Position numbers and translations under genes: made by a program. A stretch of 64,000 nucleotides of DNA, from contig NZ_JACSQY010000013.1 of NCBI RefSeq assembly GCF_014836415.1, positions 1-64,000 of the forward strand. The letters are read 5' to 3'. Under the pieces are notes generated by a model that ran no database searches, was not told the origin of the DNA, and was given only the letters and a program-made list of their open reading frames with translations. Position 1 is the stretch's first letter. Every line of letters starts with the position of its first letter. This document shows, piece by piece, positions 44,036-53,736 of this stretch. This DNA comes from Sporosarcina gallistercoris (lineage in GTDB: Bacteria > Bacillota > Bacilli > Bacillales_A > Planococcaceae).

Positions 44036-45370
44036 ATGAAGAATACAACAAAAGAAGACATTCGAAAATATGTGGTAGAAGATAATGTGAATTTTGTTCG
44101 TCTACAATTCACAGATATTCTCGGAATGATTAAGAACGTTGAAATTCCCATCAGCCAGCTTGACAAAGCACTCGACAATAAAATGATGTTTGATGGTTCA
44201 TCAATCGAAGGTTTTGTTAGAATTGAAGAATCCGATATGTACTTAATACCCGATTTAAATACATGGATGGTCTTCCCATGGCCATCTGGAACAGGAAAAG
44301 TAGCTCGCCTCATTTGTGATGTATCTTTAGCGAACGGAGAACCGTTCCCAGGAGATCCTAGAGGGAACTTAAAGCGAATTCTCGCTGAGATGGAAGAGAT
44401 GGGGTTCACTGACTTCAACCTAGGACCTGAACCTGAATTCTTCTTATTTAAATTAGACAGTAACGGCGAACCGACAATGGAACTGAACGACCATGGAGAT
44501 TATTTCGACTTTGCTCCTCTCGACCTGGGTGAAAATTGCAGACGGGATATAGTCCTTGAATTGGAAGCGCTCGGATTTGAAGTGGAGGCTTCTCATCACG
44601 AGGCAGCTCCTGGTCAGCACGAAATCGATTTTAAATATGCAGATGCATTAACAGCTTGTGACAACATCCAAACATTCAAACTGGTTGTGAAAACAATTGC
44701 ACGGAAACACGGACTGCATGCCACATTCATGCCAAAACCGATTTTCGGAGTCAATGGTTCTGGAATGCACTGCAACATTTCTTTGTTCAAAGATGGGGTC
44801 AACGCTTTCTTCGATGAAAACGGAGAACGGAAGTTAAGTAAGACCGCTTATCAGTTCATGGCTGGGGTATTGGAGCACGTTGAAGGCTTTACAGCCATTA
44901 CGAACCCAACGGTCAATTCCTATAAACGTCTCTTACCTGGATATGAAGCACCTTGCTACATTGCATGGTCCGCACAAAACCGCAGCCCACTTATCCGGAT
45001 CCCGGCATCTCGCGGCTTGAGTACACGAATCGAAGTTCGCTCTGTCGATTCTGTCGCCAATCCTTATTTAGCACTGGCTGCAATTCTTAAGTCCGGTCTT
45101 GACGGTATTCGCCGCGACCTAGATCCCGGTAAACCATGTGATCGCAATATCTATGAGATGAACGCAGCAGAACTGGAAAAAGAGGGGATTATCACCCTCC
45201 CCACGGATCTTGACCATGCCCTATTGGCGCTTGGTGAGGACACGATCATCCAGGAAGCGCTAGGCAGTCATATTTATGCAAATTACAAAGAAGCCAAACA
45301 GCGTGAATGGGATAGCTACCGCATCACCGTGCATCCTTGGGAACTCGAACGCTATATGAAGATTTATTAA
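44036..45370 (+). CDS. glnA: Type I glutamine synthetase, copy 2
   Basis: A 444-residue GSI enzyme with all active-site motifs ([38 protein letters not shown]). Residues at positions where copy 1 deviates are here the common Bacillus ones ([24 protein letters not shown]), so this looks the more conventional copy. Its own promoter with an inverted repeat suggests separate control. No glnR lies next to it. A perfect terminator follows. Such duplicates can differ in feedback inhibition; this cannot be read from sequence alone. Confidence 0.95.
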   Translation: MKNTTKEDIRKYVVEDNVNFVRLQFTDILGMIKNVEIPISQLDKALDNKMMFDGSSIEGFVRIEESDMYLIPDLNTWMVFPWPSGTGKVARLICDVSLANGEPFPGDPRGNLKRILAEMEEMGFTDFNLGPEPEFFLFKLDSNGEPTMELNDHGDYFDFAPLDLGENCRRDIVLELEALGFEVEASHHEAAPGQHEIDFKYADALTACDNIQTFKLVVKTIARKHGLHATFMPKPIFGVNGSGMHCNISLFKDGVNAFFDENGERKLSKTAYQFMAGVLEHVEGFTAITNPTVNSYKRLLPGYEAPCYIAWSAQNRSPLIRIPASRGLSTRIEVRSVDSVANPYLALAAILKSGLDGIRRDLDPGKPCDRNIYEMNAAELEKEGIITLPTDLDHALLALGEDTIIQEALGSHIYANYKEAKQREWDSYRITVHPWELERYMKIY

Positions 45371-45392
45371 TTAGGAACACGCTCATAAAGGT

Positions 45393-45438
45393 AAAAAGCC
45401 GGACACTCCGAGAAATTTCTCGGAGTGTCCGGCTTTTT
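45393..45438 (+). terminator. Bidirectional terminator of glnA copy 2 and opp operon
   Basis: A long perfect palindrome, AAAGCCGGACACTCCGAGAA on one side and its complement on the other, with T-runs both ways. Confidence 0.95.
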
Positions 45439-45440
45439 GA

Positions 45441-46385
45441 TTAGGATTCTTTTGGAACGTAATTCTTTTTCATCTCTGCAAATTCCTTATCGGAACAAAG
45501 AACAAAGTGTTCAGGAGCAATCTCTCGGAACTCCACATGGTCACCAGCACCATAGTTGTGGTCCTTTGGATTGTATGGAGTACGGACCCGTGAACGCTCG
45601 TAAATTGGATCTGGAAGTGGGATTGCAGAAAGCAATGACTTCGTGTACGCATGCATTGGATTACGATACAACTCATCTGCAGGAGCCATTTCAACGAGTT
45701 TCCCGAAGTACATGACGCCAATACGGTCAGAAATGTATTTCACCATCGATAAATCGTGTGCGATGAACAAATACGTCAAACCGCGCTCTTCCTGCAAATC
45801 TCTTAACAGATTGACGACCTGTGCTTGAATCGATACATCCAATGCAGAGATCGGCTCATCTGCGATGATGAATTCAGGATCGACCGCGAGTGCACGTGCA
45901 ATCCCTATCCGCTGACGTTGGCCACCAGAGAATTCGTGTGGATAGCGTTCTGCGTGTTCGCGATTCAATCCAACTGTTTCAAGTAAATTGATCACCATGT
46001 CTCTACGCTCTTTTTTAGATTTCGCAAGTCCATGGACATCGATACCTTCTGCAATAATATCCATAACCTTCATCCGAGGATTCAGAGAAGCATATGGATC
46101 TTGGAAGATCATTTGCATCTTCCGGTTGAAATCCTTATTCGCAGCTTTGGTTTTCTTATCTTGTACATTTACTCCATTAAAGAGAACTTCCCCATCAGTT
46201 GCATCGTAAAGCCGGATGATCGTGCGGCCCGTCGTAGACTTCCCGCACCCTGATTCTCCGACCAGACCGAACGTTTCCCCACGGTTAATGGCGAAACTGA
46301 TATCGTCAATCGCACGCACTTCGGATGGCTTGCCTACATTAAAATATTGTTTAAGATTTTTGACTTCGAGTAGCACATCAGACAT
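45441..46385 (-). CDS. oppF: Oligopeptide ABC transporter ATPase OppF
   Basis: A 314-residue ATPase of the Opp/Dpp family. Walker A GESGCGKST (about 40), signature FSGGQRQRIGIARAL (about 155) and Walker B FIIADEPISALD are complete, and the C-terminal oligopeptide-transporter extension (VRTPYNPKDHNYG) with a Cys near the end fits OppF. With OppD it powers peptide import. Last gene of the operon; its ATG overlaps the oppD stop by one base (TAATG). Confidence 0.93.
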   Translation of the reverse strand: MSDVLLEVKNLKQYFNVGKPSEVRAIDDISFAINRGETFGLVGESGCGKSTTGRTIIRLYDATDGEVLFNGVNVQDKKTKAANKDFNRKMQMIFQDPYASLNPRMKVMDIIAEGIDVHGLAKSKKERRDMVINLLETVGLNREHAERYPHEFSGGQRQRIGIARALAVDPEFIIADEPISALDVSIQAQVVNLLRDLQEERGLTYLFIAHDLSMVKYISDRIGVMYFGKLVEMAPADELYRNPMHAYTKSLLSAIPLPDPIYERSRVRTPYNPKDHNYGAGDHVEFREIAPEHFVLCSDKEFAEMKKNYVPKES

Positions 46386-47446
46386 TACGCACGCCCTCCT
46401 GTCGCTTCATAGTATCTGCTGCCTGGAAAAGTACGCATACGCTCTATGATTCCTGCTGGCGGCTCCACTTGAGGAGCTTGCGGATGCAATAACCAAGTTG
46501 CAGCATAGTGCGTGTCGCTCACTTGGAAAAATGGCGGTGGCTTTTCCATGTCGATTTTCAGAGCATACTCACTGCGAAGAGCAAATGCATCCCCCTTTGG
46601 TGGGTTCAACAGATCAGGTGGTGTTCCTGGAATTGCATACAACTTCTCTTCATTCAGATCCATCGAAGGCATGGAACTCAATAGCCCCCATGTATAAGGA
46701 TGTTGCGGATTATAGAAGATTTCATCGACCGTCCCGATTTCAACGATCATTCCGCCGTACATGACAGCTACGCGGTCTGCTACGTTTGCTACCACCCCAA
46801 GATCATGGGTGATAAAGATAATGGACGTATCAATTTTCTTTTGGATATCTTTCATCAGTTCCAGAATTTGAGCTTGAATCGTAACGTCCAATGCAGTTGT
46901 CGGCTCATCGGCAATCAGGATTTGCGGATTACATGCAAGCGCAATCGCAATGACGATACGTTGCCGCTGCCCCCCTGAAAACTGGTGAGGATACATTTTG
47001 TACCGATTTTCCGCATTCGGGATTCCTACCATATTCAACAATTCAATCGCGACTTTACGTGCTTTCTCTTTGCTGACTTTTTGGTGCTTCAAAATCGGTT
47101 CCATTATTTGTTTACCAATGGTCATCGTCGGATTCAAAGAAGTCATGGGATCCTGGAAGATCATCGAAATTTCTTTTCCTCGGATTTTCTGCATTTCCCG
47201 TTCCGGTATTTTCGTCAAGTCTTTGCCGTCAAAAAGAATTTCTCCATTTTTGAATTCAGAACTCGATTCAGGTAGCAGTCGCATAATGGATTTTGTCGTA
47301 ACTGACTTACCAGATCCCGACTCTCCAACAATCGCAAGTGTTTCTCCTTTGTTCAAGTCGAAATTCACACCGCGAATCGCTTTCACTTCACCAGCAAACG
47401 TATGGAAGGAAAGCTCTAAATCTTTAACTTGTAATATTTTACTCAT
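46385..47446 (-). CDS. oppD: Oligopeptide ABC transporter ATPase OppD
   Basis: A 353-residue ATPase. Walker A GESGSGKSV (about 40), signature FSGGQRQRIVIAIAL (about 156) and Walker B ILIADEPTTALD are present, and the C-terminal domain carries the OppD signature (PGTPPDLLNPPKGDAFALR). GGAGG lies before the ATG. Forms the ATPase heterodimer with OppF. Confidence 0.94.
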   Translation of the reverse strand: MSKILQVKDLELSFHTFAGEVKAIRGVNFDLNKGETLAIVGESGSGKSVTTKSIMRLLPESSSEFKNGEILFDGKDLTKIPEREMQKIRGKEISMIFQDPMTSLNPTMTIGKQIMEPILKHQKVSKEKARKVAIELLNMVGIPNAENRYKMYPHQFSGGQRQRIVIAIALACNPQILIADEPTTALDVTIQAQILELMKDIQKKIDTSIIFITHDLGVVANVADRVAVMYGGMIVEIGTVDEIFYNPQHPYTWGLLSSMPSMDLNEEKLYAIPGTPPDLLNPPKGDAFALRSEYALKIDMEKPPPFFQVSDTHYAATWLLHPQAPQVEPPAGIIERMRTFPGSRYYEATGGRA

Positions 47447-47461
47447 TTCGCTTTCCTCCTA

Positions 47462-48481
47462 TCAGTCTTTCATTTTCGGATCGAGTGCATCACGTAATCC
47501 ATCACCGATTAAGTTGAATGCAATCATTAAAATACTAATGACAAGGGCTGGGAACAATAATACATAAGGTTGGAATTCCATAACTTTGAACCCATCATTG
47601 ATGAGAGTACCTAGTGAAGCATTAGGAGGTTGTAAACCTAGCCCGATAAAGCTGAGGAAAGCTTCAAAGAAAATTGCATTTGGAATCGTAAACATCGTAT
47701 TAATTACAATAATCCCCAGAACATTAGGTAACAAATGCTTTGAAATTATCTTAGAATCATTCGAGCCTAACGTTCTAGCTGCTAATACGAATTCCTGGTT
47801 TTTAAATTTTAGTATTTGAGCACGAACAATACGTGACATACCAATCCACCCGGTAATGGAAATAGCGATGATGATGGCCATGAGACCCGGTTCCATGATC
47901 ATAAGCATAAGAATAACAACAATCAATGTTGGAATACCAATCAGAATCTCAACAATTCGTTGCATGATATCATCTGTACGACCGCCGAAGTAACCAGAAA
48001 TCCCTCCGTAAATTACACCGATAACCAAGTCAATCATGGCAGCAACGAATGCAATGAGCAGTGAGATTTGAGTTCCTTCCCAAAGACGTGTAAATAAGTC
48101 ACGACCTAAACCGTCTGTACCGAACCAATAGTACTCATCTACTTTTTTCATAGCATACAAATCTATTTTTTTACCACTCAGGTTCCCAACCCCGTCCATA
48201 ATTCCAAGTTTTTCAATACCAGGCATTTTAGGAGGAAGATTTGCATGTCTTAAGTTTTGAGTAGTTCCATCATGACCGTTTAAATGAGGTCCGACTAGTG
48301 CCATAATTACTAACAAAACAAGCACAACCATACTAACAATAGCAGCTTTGTTTTTACGAAGGCGCAACCAAGCATCTTGCCAGAAACTTAAACTTGGCTT
48401 TTCAATTCGCTCGGCTTTTGAGCTATCGATATGAATCCGCTCGAATTGTTCTTGTGGCAGTTGTTCTATATCTTTTTTCAT
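47462..48481 (-). CDS. oppC: Oligopeptide ABC transporter permease OppC
   Basis: A 339-residue permease with an N-terminal cytoplasmic tail, a first helix (about 45-66), an extracytoplasmic loop, and five further helices. The EAA loop is AARTLGSNDSKIISKHLLPN (about 235-254). GTDGLGRDLFTRLWEG is the family marker. Pairs with OppB. Its start overlaps the oppB stop by one base. Confidence 0.93.
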   Translation of the reverse strand: MKKDIEQLPQEQFERIHIDSSKAERIEKPSLSFWQDAWLRLRKNKAAIVSMVVLVLLVIMALVGPHLNGHDGTTQNLRHANLPPKMPGIEKLGIMDGVGNLSGKKIDLYAMKKVDEYYWFGTDGLGRDLFTRLWEGTQISLLIAFVAAMIDLVIGVIYGGISGYFGGRTDDIMQRIVEILIGIPTLIVVILMLMIMEPGLMAIIIAISITGWIGMSRIVRAQILKFKNQEFVLAARTLGSNDSKIISKHLLPNVLGIIVINTMFTIPNAIFFEAFLSFIGLGLQPPNASLGTLINDGFKVMEFQPYVLLFPALVISILMIAFNLIGDGLRDALDPKMKD

Positions 48482-49413
48482 TATGCTTTCCCTCCAGCCA
48501 CGCGGATACGAGGATCAATGACACCATATAATATATCCACTATAAAGATGACAACAATTAGGAATGCGGAGAAGAATAATGTAGTACCCATAATTGTTGC
48601 AAAGTCATTCACCATAATTGAGGAAACAAATTGCTCACCGATTCCAGGAATCGCAAATATTTGCTCAACTACAAGTGAACCTGTTACTAAACCGGCAGCT
48701 ACCGGACCTAAAACGGTAATTAAAGGAATCAAAGCATTTCTGAACGCATGCTTAAATGCTATTTCAAAACCAGTTGCCCCTTTTGCTTTCGCAAGCGTAA
48801 TGTAATCAGACCCCATAACTTCAATCATTTCTGTACGGATAAAACGTGCAGATAATGCTAAAGGACCCATCGCCAACGCGAGAGAAGGAAGGATACTGGA
48901 TTTCCAACCGTCATTCCAAAGTCCGACCGGAAGAAGGTGCCACTGCGAAGCAACGTAATACTGAAGAAGAGTCGCAAACACAAACGAAGGAATCGAAATT
49001 CCTAATATCGCAAAAAAGGTGCTTCCATAATCCCAGAAAGTATTTTGTTTCAGTGCCGCAATCATTCCTAGTAATATCCCAACTATCGTTCCAAAGATCA
49101 TTGCTTGGACTCCGAGAATAAAGGAAGGTTTCATCCTGGAAGCAAGAAGGTCATTAACGCTTTTTCCTTTGAACGCAAATGATGTTCCTAAGTCACCTTT
49201 TGCCAAGTTCTTCATGTAGATTGCATATTGAACAGGCTTTGGTTTATCGATTCCATATTTTTTCTCAACAACAGCTTTTTGCGTATCATTCAATTTACTG
49301 TAAGACGCAATGGGTGAACCCGGTAACGTTTGCATCAAGAAAAATGTAGCAGTCGCAATGAGAAACATTGTGATGAACATATAAATTATTCGTTTTCCAA
49401 TATATTTAACCAT
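48481..49413 (-). CDS. oppB: Oligopeptide ABC transporter permease OppB
   Basis: A 310-residue permease with six helices; the EAA loop is AKAKGATGFEIAFKHAFRNA (about 210-229) and the N-terminal FFLMQTLPGSPI motif is typical of DppB/OppB. Pairs with OppC to form the channel. GGAGGTG precedes the ATG. It is separated from oppA by 160 bases that hold a terminator-like hairpin. Confidence 0.93.
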   Translation of the reverse strand: MVKYIGKRIIYMFITMFLIATATFFLMQTLPGSPIASYSKLNDTQKAVVEKKYGIDKPKPVQYAIYMKNLAKGDLGTSFAFKGKSVNDLLASRMKPSFILGVQAMIFGTIVGILLGMIAALKQNTFWDYGSTFFAILGISIPSFVFATLLQYYVASQWHLLPVGLWNDGWKSSILPSLALAMGPLALSARFIRTEMIEVMGSDYITLAKAKGATGFEIAFKHAFRNALIPLITVLGPVAAGLVTGSLVVEQIFAIPGIGEQFVSSIMVNDFATIMGTTLFFSAFLIVVIFIVDILYGVIDPRIRVAGGKA

Positions 49414-49515
49414 GGTGCACCTCCTGATCTATGTACCCCTCTATGTGAAACCGGTCATATGGTTTGTTTTCAAAATGAAAGCACTTACAAAACATTCGCA
49501 ATACTTCCTATTATT

Positions 49516-49552
49516 AAAAAGAGAGTATATGGTGAATTAACACCATATACTC
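49516..49552 (-). terminator. Intercistronic terminator/attenuator between oppA and oppB
   Basis: Perfect 12-bp stem GAGTATATGGTG / CACCATATACTC with a six-base loop; on the minus strand it is followed by TCTCTTTTTAAT. Partial read-through would give more oppA than oppBCDF message. Confidence 0.85.
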
Positions 49553-49574
49553 CCACTATTCAGCTGCCTAACGC

Positions 49575-51299
49575 TTACTCTTTACCTGAAATGTAAGCCC
49601 ACTTATAGCTATAGTCAGCACCGAATGGGTGACTTACAAGGCCTTTGAAGTGAGGTTTTTCAAGGAAAATCAATCCACGCTGATAAATTGGAGCAATTGC
49701 TGCATCATCTTCTAAAAGAATTTTCTCAGCTTTTGCAAATGCTTCATAACGTTCTGCTGGCTTCAATGCAAGTTCCGCTTTAGAATCAGCAATCAATTTG
49801 TCATACTCAGGGTTTGAGTAAGACATCAAGTTGTTCGTTCCGTCTGTTACAAACAAGTCAAGGAATGAAATCGGGTCTTGGAAGTCAGGGCCCCAACCAG
49901 AGATTTGAATATCGTAATCTTGCTTCTCATCCAATTCAAGACGAACTGCAAATGGAACTTCTTTCAATTTGATAGTCAAGCCTTCAAGATTCGTTTCAAG
50001 CTGTGATTTGAAGTACTCGTCCATTTTTTTCGAAAGATCAGTATCTCCACCTAGGATTTCAAGTTCAAGTGAATCCACTCCAAGCTCTTTCAAACCTTTT
50101 TCCCAGAATTCTTTTGCTTCTTCAACGTTATAAGTCAAGTGATCTCCACTAATATCGCGGAAATCTTTTTGGCTTTCGTCAAATGCGAAGTCTTTAGGTA
50201 CTAGGAAGTTTGCAGGAAGTGAACCGTTAGCAAGTACAACATCTGCAAGGTCTTCTTTTTGGAATGATTTAGCGATTGCTTTACGGATGTTTACGTTTGC
50301 AAGTGGTGTTTCTTCTTCTTTAAGTTTCTTCTGGTTAAACTTCATGTAGAATACAGAAGTTTCCGGTTGTACGACAGCTTCAGGATCTGTAGAGTATTGC
50401 ATTGCCAAATCGCCTGATACTCCAGCACGGTCTAGCTTACCGTCTTGATAAAGTTTTACTGCAGTAGCTGAATCCTGTACTACGTTTACATTGATTTGTG
50501 TAAGTTTTACATTCTCAGCGTCCCAATACTCTTCATTCTTCTTGTAAACCCAGCTTCCGCCAGTGCCGTCCCAATCAGTAAGTGTGAATGGTCCGTTATA
50601 TAGAAGGTTATCCGAGTTTGTAGCATATGCATCGCCCTTTTCAGTAACGAATGCTTCTTTTTGCGGGTAGAACGTTCCGAATGACATCAATGAAAGGAAA
50701 TATGGAACTGGACGCTCAAGCGTCACTTCCAAAGTCTTTTCGTCTTTCGCTACGATTCCAAGTTCTTTTTTATCCATTTTACCTTCACTGATCGCTGTAG
50801 CGTTTTTCACAGTACCAGACATCATGAATGGTCCGTAAGGTGATCCAGTTGCAGGATCGATTGCACGCTGCCAAGCAAATACGAAATCGTCAGCAGTTAC
50901 TGGTGATCCATCAGACCACTTTGCGTCGCGAAGTTTGAACGTGTAAGTTAGTCCATCTTCACTTTCTTCAGCTTCTTCAGCCGCCATTGCTGGAATCGCT
51001 TTGTTTTCTTGATCTAGACGATATAGACCTTCGTTCACGTTGTTCAATACGTTGAATCCTACTGCATCTTCAACGATTGCAGAGTCAACAGAAGGGATAG
51101 CAGCAGATTCAGCTAAGTTCAAGATCTGCTCAGCATCTGGCTCACCGTCTTCTTTTTTAGGTGTTTCAGTTGCATTTCCATCTTTACTATCTTCTTTTGA
51201 AGCATCTTCCTTTTTCTCTTCTGTACCGCCACATGCAGCAAGGAAGATACTTAGTACTAATGTCATCGCCATTAGTAACAACCATTTCGTGTTCTTCAA
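49575..51299 (-). CDS. oppA: Oligopeptide-binding lipoprotein OppA
   Basis: A 574-residue SBP family 5 lipoprotein (lipobox FLAACGG) with an acidic, Lys/Glu/Asp-rich linker (about 25-55). Signature FKLRDAKWSDGSPVTADDFV is near residue 132. It captures oligopeptides outside the membrane for import by OppBCDF, and in Bacilli such proteins also take up signalling peptides for sporulation and competence. Start is TTG 51299, seven bases after a GGGGGG ribosome binding site. Confidence 0.94.
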   Translation of the reverse strand: MKNTKWLLLMAMTLVLSIFLAACGGTEEKKEDASKEDSKDGNATETPKKEDGEPDAEQILNLAESAAIPSVDSAIVEDAVGFNVLNNVNEGLYRLDQENKAIPAMAAEEAEESEDGLTYTFKLRDAKWSDGSPVTADDFVFAWQRAIDPATGSPYGPFMMSGTVKNATAISEGKMDKKELGIVAKDEKTLEVTLERPVPYFLSLMSFGTFYPQKEAFVTEKGDAYATNSDNLLYNGPFTLTDWDGTGGSWVYKKNEEYWDAENVKLTQINVNVVQDSATAVKLYQDGKLDRAGVSGDLAMQYSTDPEAVVQPETSVFYMKFNQKKLKEEETPLANVNIRKAIAKSFQKEDLADVVLANGSLPANFLVPKDFAFDESQKDFRDISGDHLTYNVEEAKEFWEKGLKELGVDSLELEILGGDTDLSKKMDEYFKSQLETNLEGLTIKLKEVPFAVRLELDEKQDYDIQISGWGPDFQDPISFLDLFVTDGTNNLMSYSNPEYDKLIADSKAELALKPAERYEAFAKAEKILLEDDAAIAPIYQRGLIFLEKPHFKGLVSHPFGADYSYKWAYISGKE

Positions 51300-51346
51300 G
51301 ATATAGCCCCCCTTTTTATAATTGTCTGAAGAATTAACACTATTTC

Positions 51347-51374
51347 ATTATACAATTAAATTCTCTTAAGTCAA
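51347..51374 (-). promoter_or_regulatory. Promoter of the opp operon
   Basis: On the minus strand TTGACT, 16-base spacer, TATAAT; the start of transcription would give a short leader before the TTG start. Confidence 0.75.
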
Positions 51375-51542
51375 AGTGTTTTTGAAAAGAAATTTTACTA
51401 GACATAACCAATTGACGAGTGTGAATTGTCAATGAATTGCGCCGGTAAGCGGTTTCTTAACGGTTTTTCTTTGTTAAACTTGTAATAGTATTGTATTATA
51501 CATAGTGAATATCACTAAGATCTAGAAAAAGAGGTTAGAAAT

Positions 51543-51887
51543 TTGAAAAAAATCGCGCTGTTGTTTTTATTTGGTCAATTTATCATTTTCATTCTATCTT
51601 TTCTTTTAAATGCAGGAATATCATTGTTGTCGTATATTAATACTTCTTTCTATGTTGGTGGCCTCCTGCTCTTTGTAGGAGGAATTATCTACATCTTCCG
51701 CACAGGATCATTTGATTTTTTTAATAGTAGTATGAGAAAGGTATTGTCTTTGAAGCATACAAAAGAAGACTTGGATTCCATGCGTTCCCCTTCCGAAGTG
51801 TTTTCCATGAGTCCGAAAGTATTCTTCCAGGCAGGAATCCCGATTTTTTTGATGATGTTCATCGCGATGGGTTTCTACTATAGTTGA
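51543..51887 (+). CDS. DUF3899 small membrane protein
   Basis: A 114-residue protein with three membrane helices (about 3-24, 33-52, 93-112) and a cytoplasmic loop rich in charged residues, matching DUF3899. Function unknown. TTG start with AGAGGTTAG upstream. It is divergent from oppA and precedes the DUF948 genes by 98 bases. Confidence 0.7.
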   Translation: MKKIALLFLFGQFIIFILSFLLNAGISLLSYINTSFYVGGLLLFVGGIIYIFRTGSFDFFNSSMRKVLSLKHTKEDLDSMRSPSEVFSMSPKVFFQAGIPIFLMMFIAMGFYYS

Positions 51888-51985
51888 ACTTGCATCTTAT
51901 GAAGTGTTTATGCACAATGAAATAGTGGTACAACTAGGTATGTGGGTTAAGTAGCAGACGTCAGTCAGAATGGAGTGGTTGTGGA

Positions 51986-52507
51986 ATGGAGATTCTTTTG
52001 TATGTCAGTGCAGCGATTGCCGCACTATCACTTCTTCTCATCGCAGTATTCGTGATTATCACATTAAAGAGTGCTAAAGCGACGATGAATGAAGTGTCCG
52101 AAACATTAACAAACATGCAGGGCAAGTTAAACGGGATTACCGATCAAGCAAACGAGCTACTCGCAAATACGAACCGTATTACAGAAGATGTAGAGCGTAA
52201 AATGCAATCATTGAACAGTGTTTCGAAGACAGCTGAAAAATTGGACGATTCAACGGTACATATGAACAAGTCGTTTCAATCACTGTCTGAACAGATCAGT
52301 AATCCTGATCCGAAGTATAAGGACTTGATGCAAAAAGCGAATACCATAACAGGAATTGCCGCTAGCATCTACTTTCGGACAAAACGGGAAAAAGCAAAAC
52401 AGACGAATGCTTCTTACTCCTCAAAACCGAACAAACAAAAGAGAGAGAGACAGGATTTACTCCCCTCTCCTCAGAAAAGATTACCGGAACCGAAACAGAA
52501 AAACTAA
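51986..52507 (+). CDS. DUF948 protein, copy A
   Basis: A 173-residue protein: one N-terminal membrane helix (residues 3-25), then a long heptad-like helical region (30-115) as in DUF948, then a basic, low-complexity tail. The long helix recalls the methyl-accepting-type coiled coil noted for this family. Function unknown. It has its own ribosome binding site and lies 16 bases before copy B. Confidence 0.8.
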   Translation: MEILLYVSAAIAALSLLLIAVFVIITLKSAKATMNEVSETLTNMQGKLNGITDQANELLANTNRITEDVERKMQSLNSVSKTAEKLDDSTVHMNKSFQSLSEQISNPDPKYKDLMQKANTITGIAASIYFRTKREKAKQTNASYSSKPNKQKRERQDLLPSPQKRLPEPKQKN

Positions 52508-52523
52508 CTTAGAGGTGATGTAG

Positions 52524-52970
52524 ATGGATTGGATGGGTATTGGTGTATTGGTCATCGGAATCGCCTTTGCAGTTTTAGTCGTGATTCTGATCAAACCTCT
52601 CAAAAATCTCGGAGACGTAATGGAGAACTTGAAACAGACAACTGAAAAGTTACCAAATGTAGTGGATGACGTAACTGGACAAGCACAACTCGTATTGAAT
52701 ACGAGTAATGAGACGATTGGGAACGTGAATCAGCAAGTACATGAAATCACTCCTCTTTTCAAGATAGTCGGAGATACTGGTGAAGCTGCCCGCTCCCTTA
52801 CACAAAGCGCTTTGACTAAAACGAATACACTAAAAGAAAATACCGCAAATGCAGCAAATTTAACACGACGTGAGCGGTATCAGGGCTTATATGGCTTCCT
52901 TTCGTTCCTCTTCTACCTTCAACAAAACCAGAAAGAATTGAAGACAGAAACAAAACTCCTGAAAAAGTAA
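52524..52970 (+). CDS. DUF948 protein, copy B
   Basis: A 148-residue protein with an N-terminal membrane helix (GIGVLVIGIAFAVLVVILI) and the DUF948 helical region (KQTTEKLPNVVDDVTGQAQ, ending ITPLFKIVGDTGEAARSL). It is clearly related to the minus-strand copy at 53172, which shares TPMFEVVGDVGNTTRNL. Function unknown. GAGGTGATG lies before the ATG. Confidence 0.82.
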   Translation: MDWMGIGVLVIGIAFAVLVVILIKPLKNLGDVMENLKQTTEKLPNVVDDVTGQAQLVLNTSNETIGNVNQQVHEITPLFKIVGDTGEAARSLTQSALTKTNTLKENTANAANLTRRERYQGLYGFLSFLFYLQQNQKELKTETKLLKK

Positions 52971-52977
52971 GTAACAG

Positions 52978-53005
52978 GCCGGTGCAAACAAGCACCGGCT
53001 TTTTC
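52978..53005 (+). terminator. Terminator of the rightward DUF948 pair
   Basis: GCCGGTGC / GCACCGGC with a six-base loop and TTTTT. Confidence 0.92.
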
Positions 53006-53133
53006 ATGTCAATATCTCCTTTCATCTGACGCTTTCCTTCTATCCTCAGTACTTATCAAAGTAAGTTGAAGCGGTTCTTTCTTGACGCATAAGTTTTAAA
53101 CTCAGTTTACAATAAAGAACGATTTCTCCAAAC

Positions 53134-53162
53134 AAAAACGCTGGCAGCTGCCAGCGTTTTTT
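53134..53162 (-). terminator. Terminator of the leftward DUF948 pair
   Basis: Perfect palindrome AACGCTGGCAGCTGCCAGCGTT with A/T runs on both sides. Confidence 0.9.
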
Positions 53163-53171
53163 CTATTACGC

Positions 53172-53729
53172 TTATAAATCATTCTTCACATACTTACCGG
53201 ATTTTGCAGCAACAGCTGCTTCAGCTTTCATCCGCTGAATGTCCACTGCGCGTTTCTCCCCTTCACCGAGTAAGGTCCCTGGTCGTAGGTAGCTTGATGA
53301 CTTTTTCATAGCGATGCTCTTACGTACTGCGAAATAACCGAGAGCTGCTGTTCCATACAGGCCACCTATCGATTTGTTACGAGTGCTTTCGTCCAAACCG
53401 TCCACTTTACGTTTTCCAGCGTCTGTTACGTTATGAAGTGAAGCCGTTAAATTGCGTGTCGTGTTTCCGACATCTCCGACAACTTCAAACATCGGAGTCA
53501 AGTTCCCCAATTTCTCATTCACATCAGACAGGGTATCATTGGAATGACGTATCAGCTGTCCCGTTTCTCCCATTATCCCATCTAGTTGGTCTGGTAATTG
53601 TTCAAGCGTCTTGTTCACTCCGCCGAGTGTACCAGCAACACCATTCAACACCCGCGCTATGTATATCGCTAGAATGAGAAAGGCGACCCCTATTAAGAGT
53701 ACTCCAATTCCGGTTAAACTCATCTTCAT
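53172..53729 (-). CDS. DUF948 protein, copy C
   Basis: A 185-residue protein with an N-terminal membrane helix (GIGVLLIGVAFLILAIYIA), a DUF948 helical region and a C-terminal hydrophobic stretch (GGLYGTAALGYFAV) before a basic tail. Its core (LSDVNEKLGNLTPMFEVVGD) closely follows copy B. Function unknown. It lies eight bases after copy D on the same transcript, preceded by GGAGGG. Confidence 0.82.
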   Translation of the reverse strand: MKMSLTGIGVLLIGVAFLILAIYIARVLNGVAGTLGGVNKTLEQLPDQLDGIMGETGQLIRHSNDTLSDVNEKLGNLTPMFEVVGDVGNTTRNLTASLHNVTDAGKRKVDGLDESTRNKSIGGLYGTAALGYFAVRKSIAMKKSSSYLRPGTLLGEGEKRAVDIQRMKAEAAVAAKSGKYVKNDL

Positions 53730-53736
53730 CCCTCCA

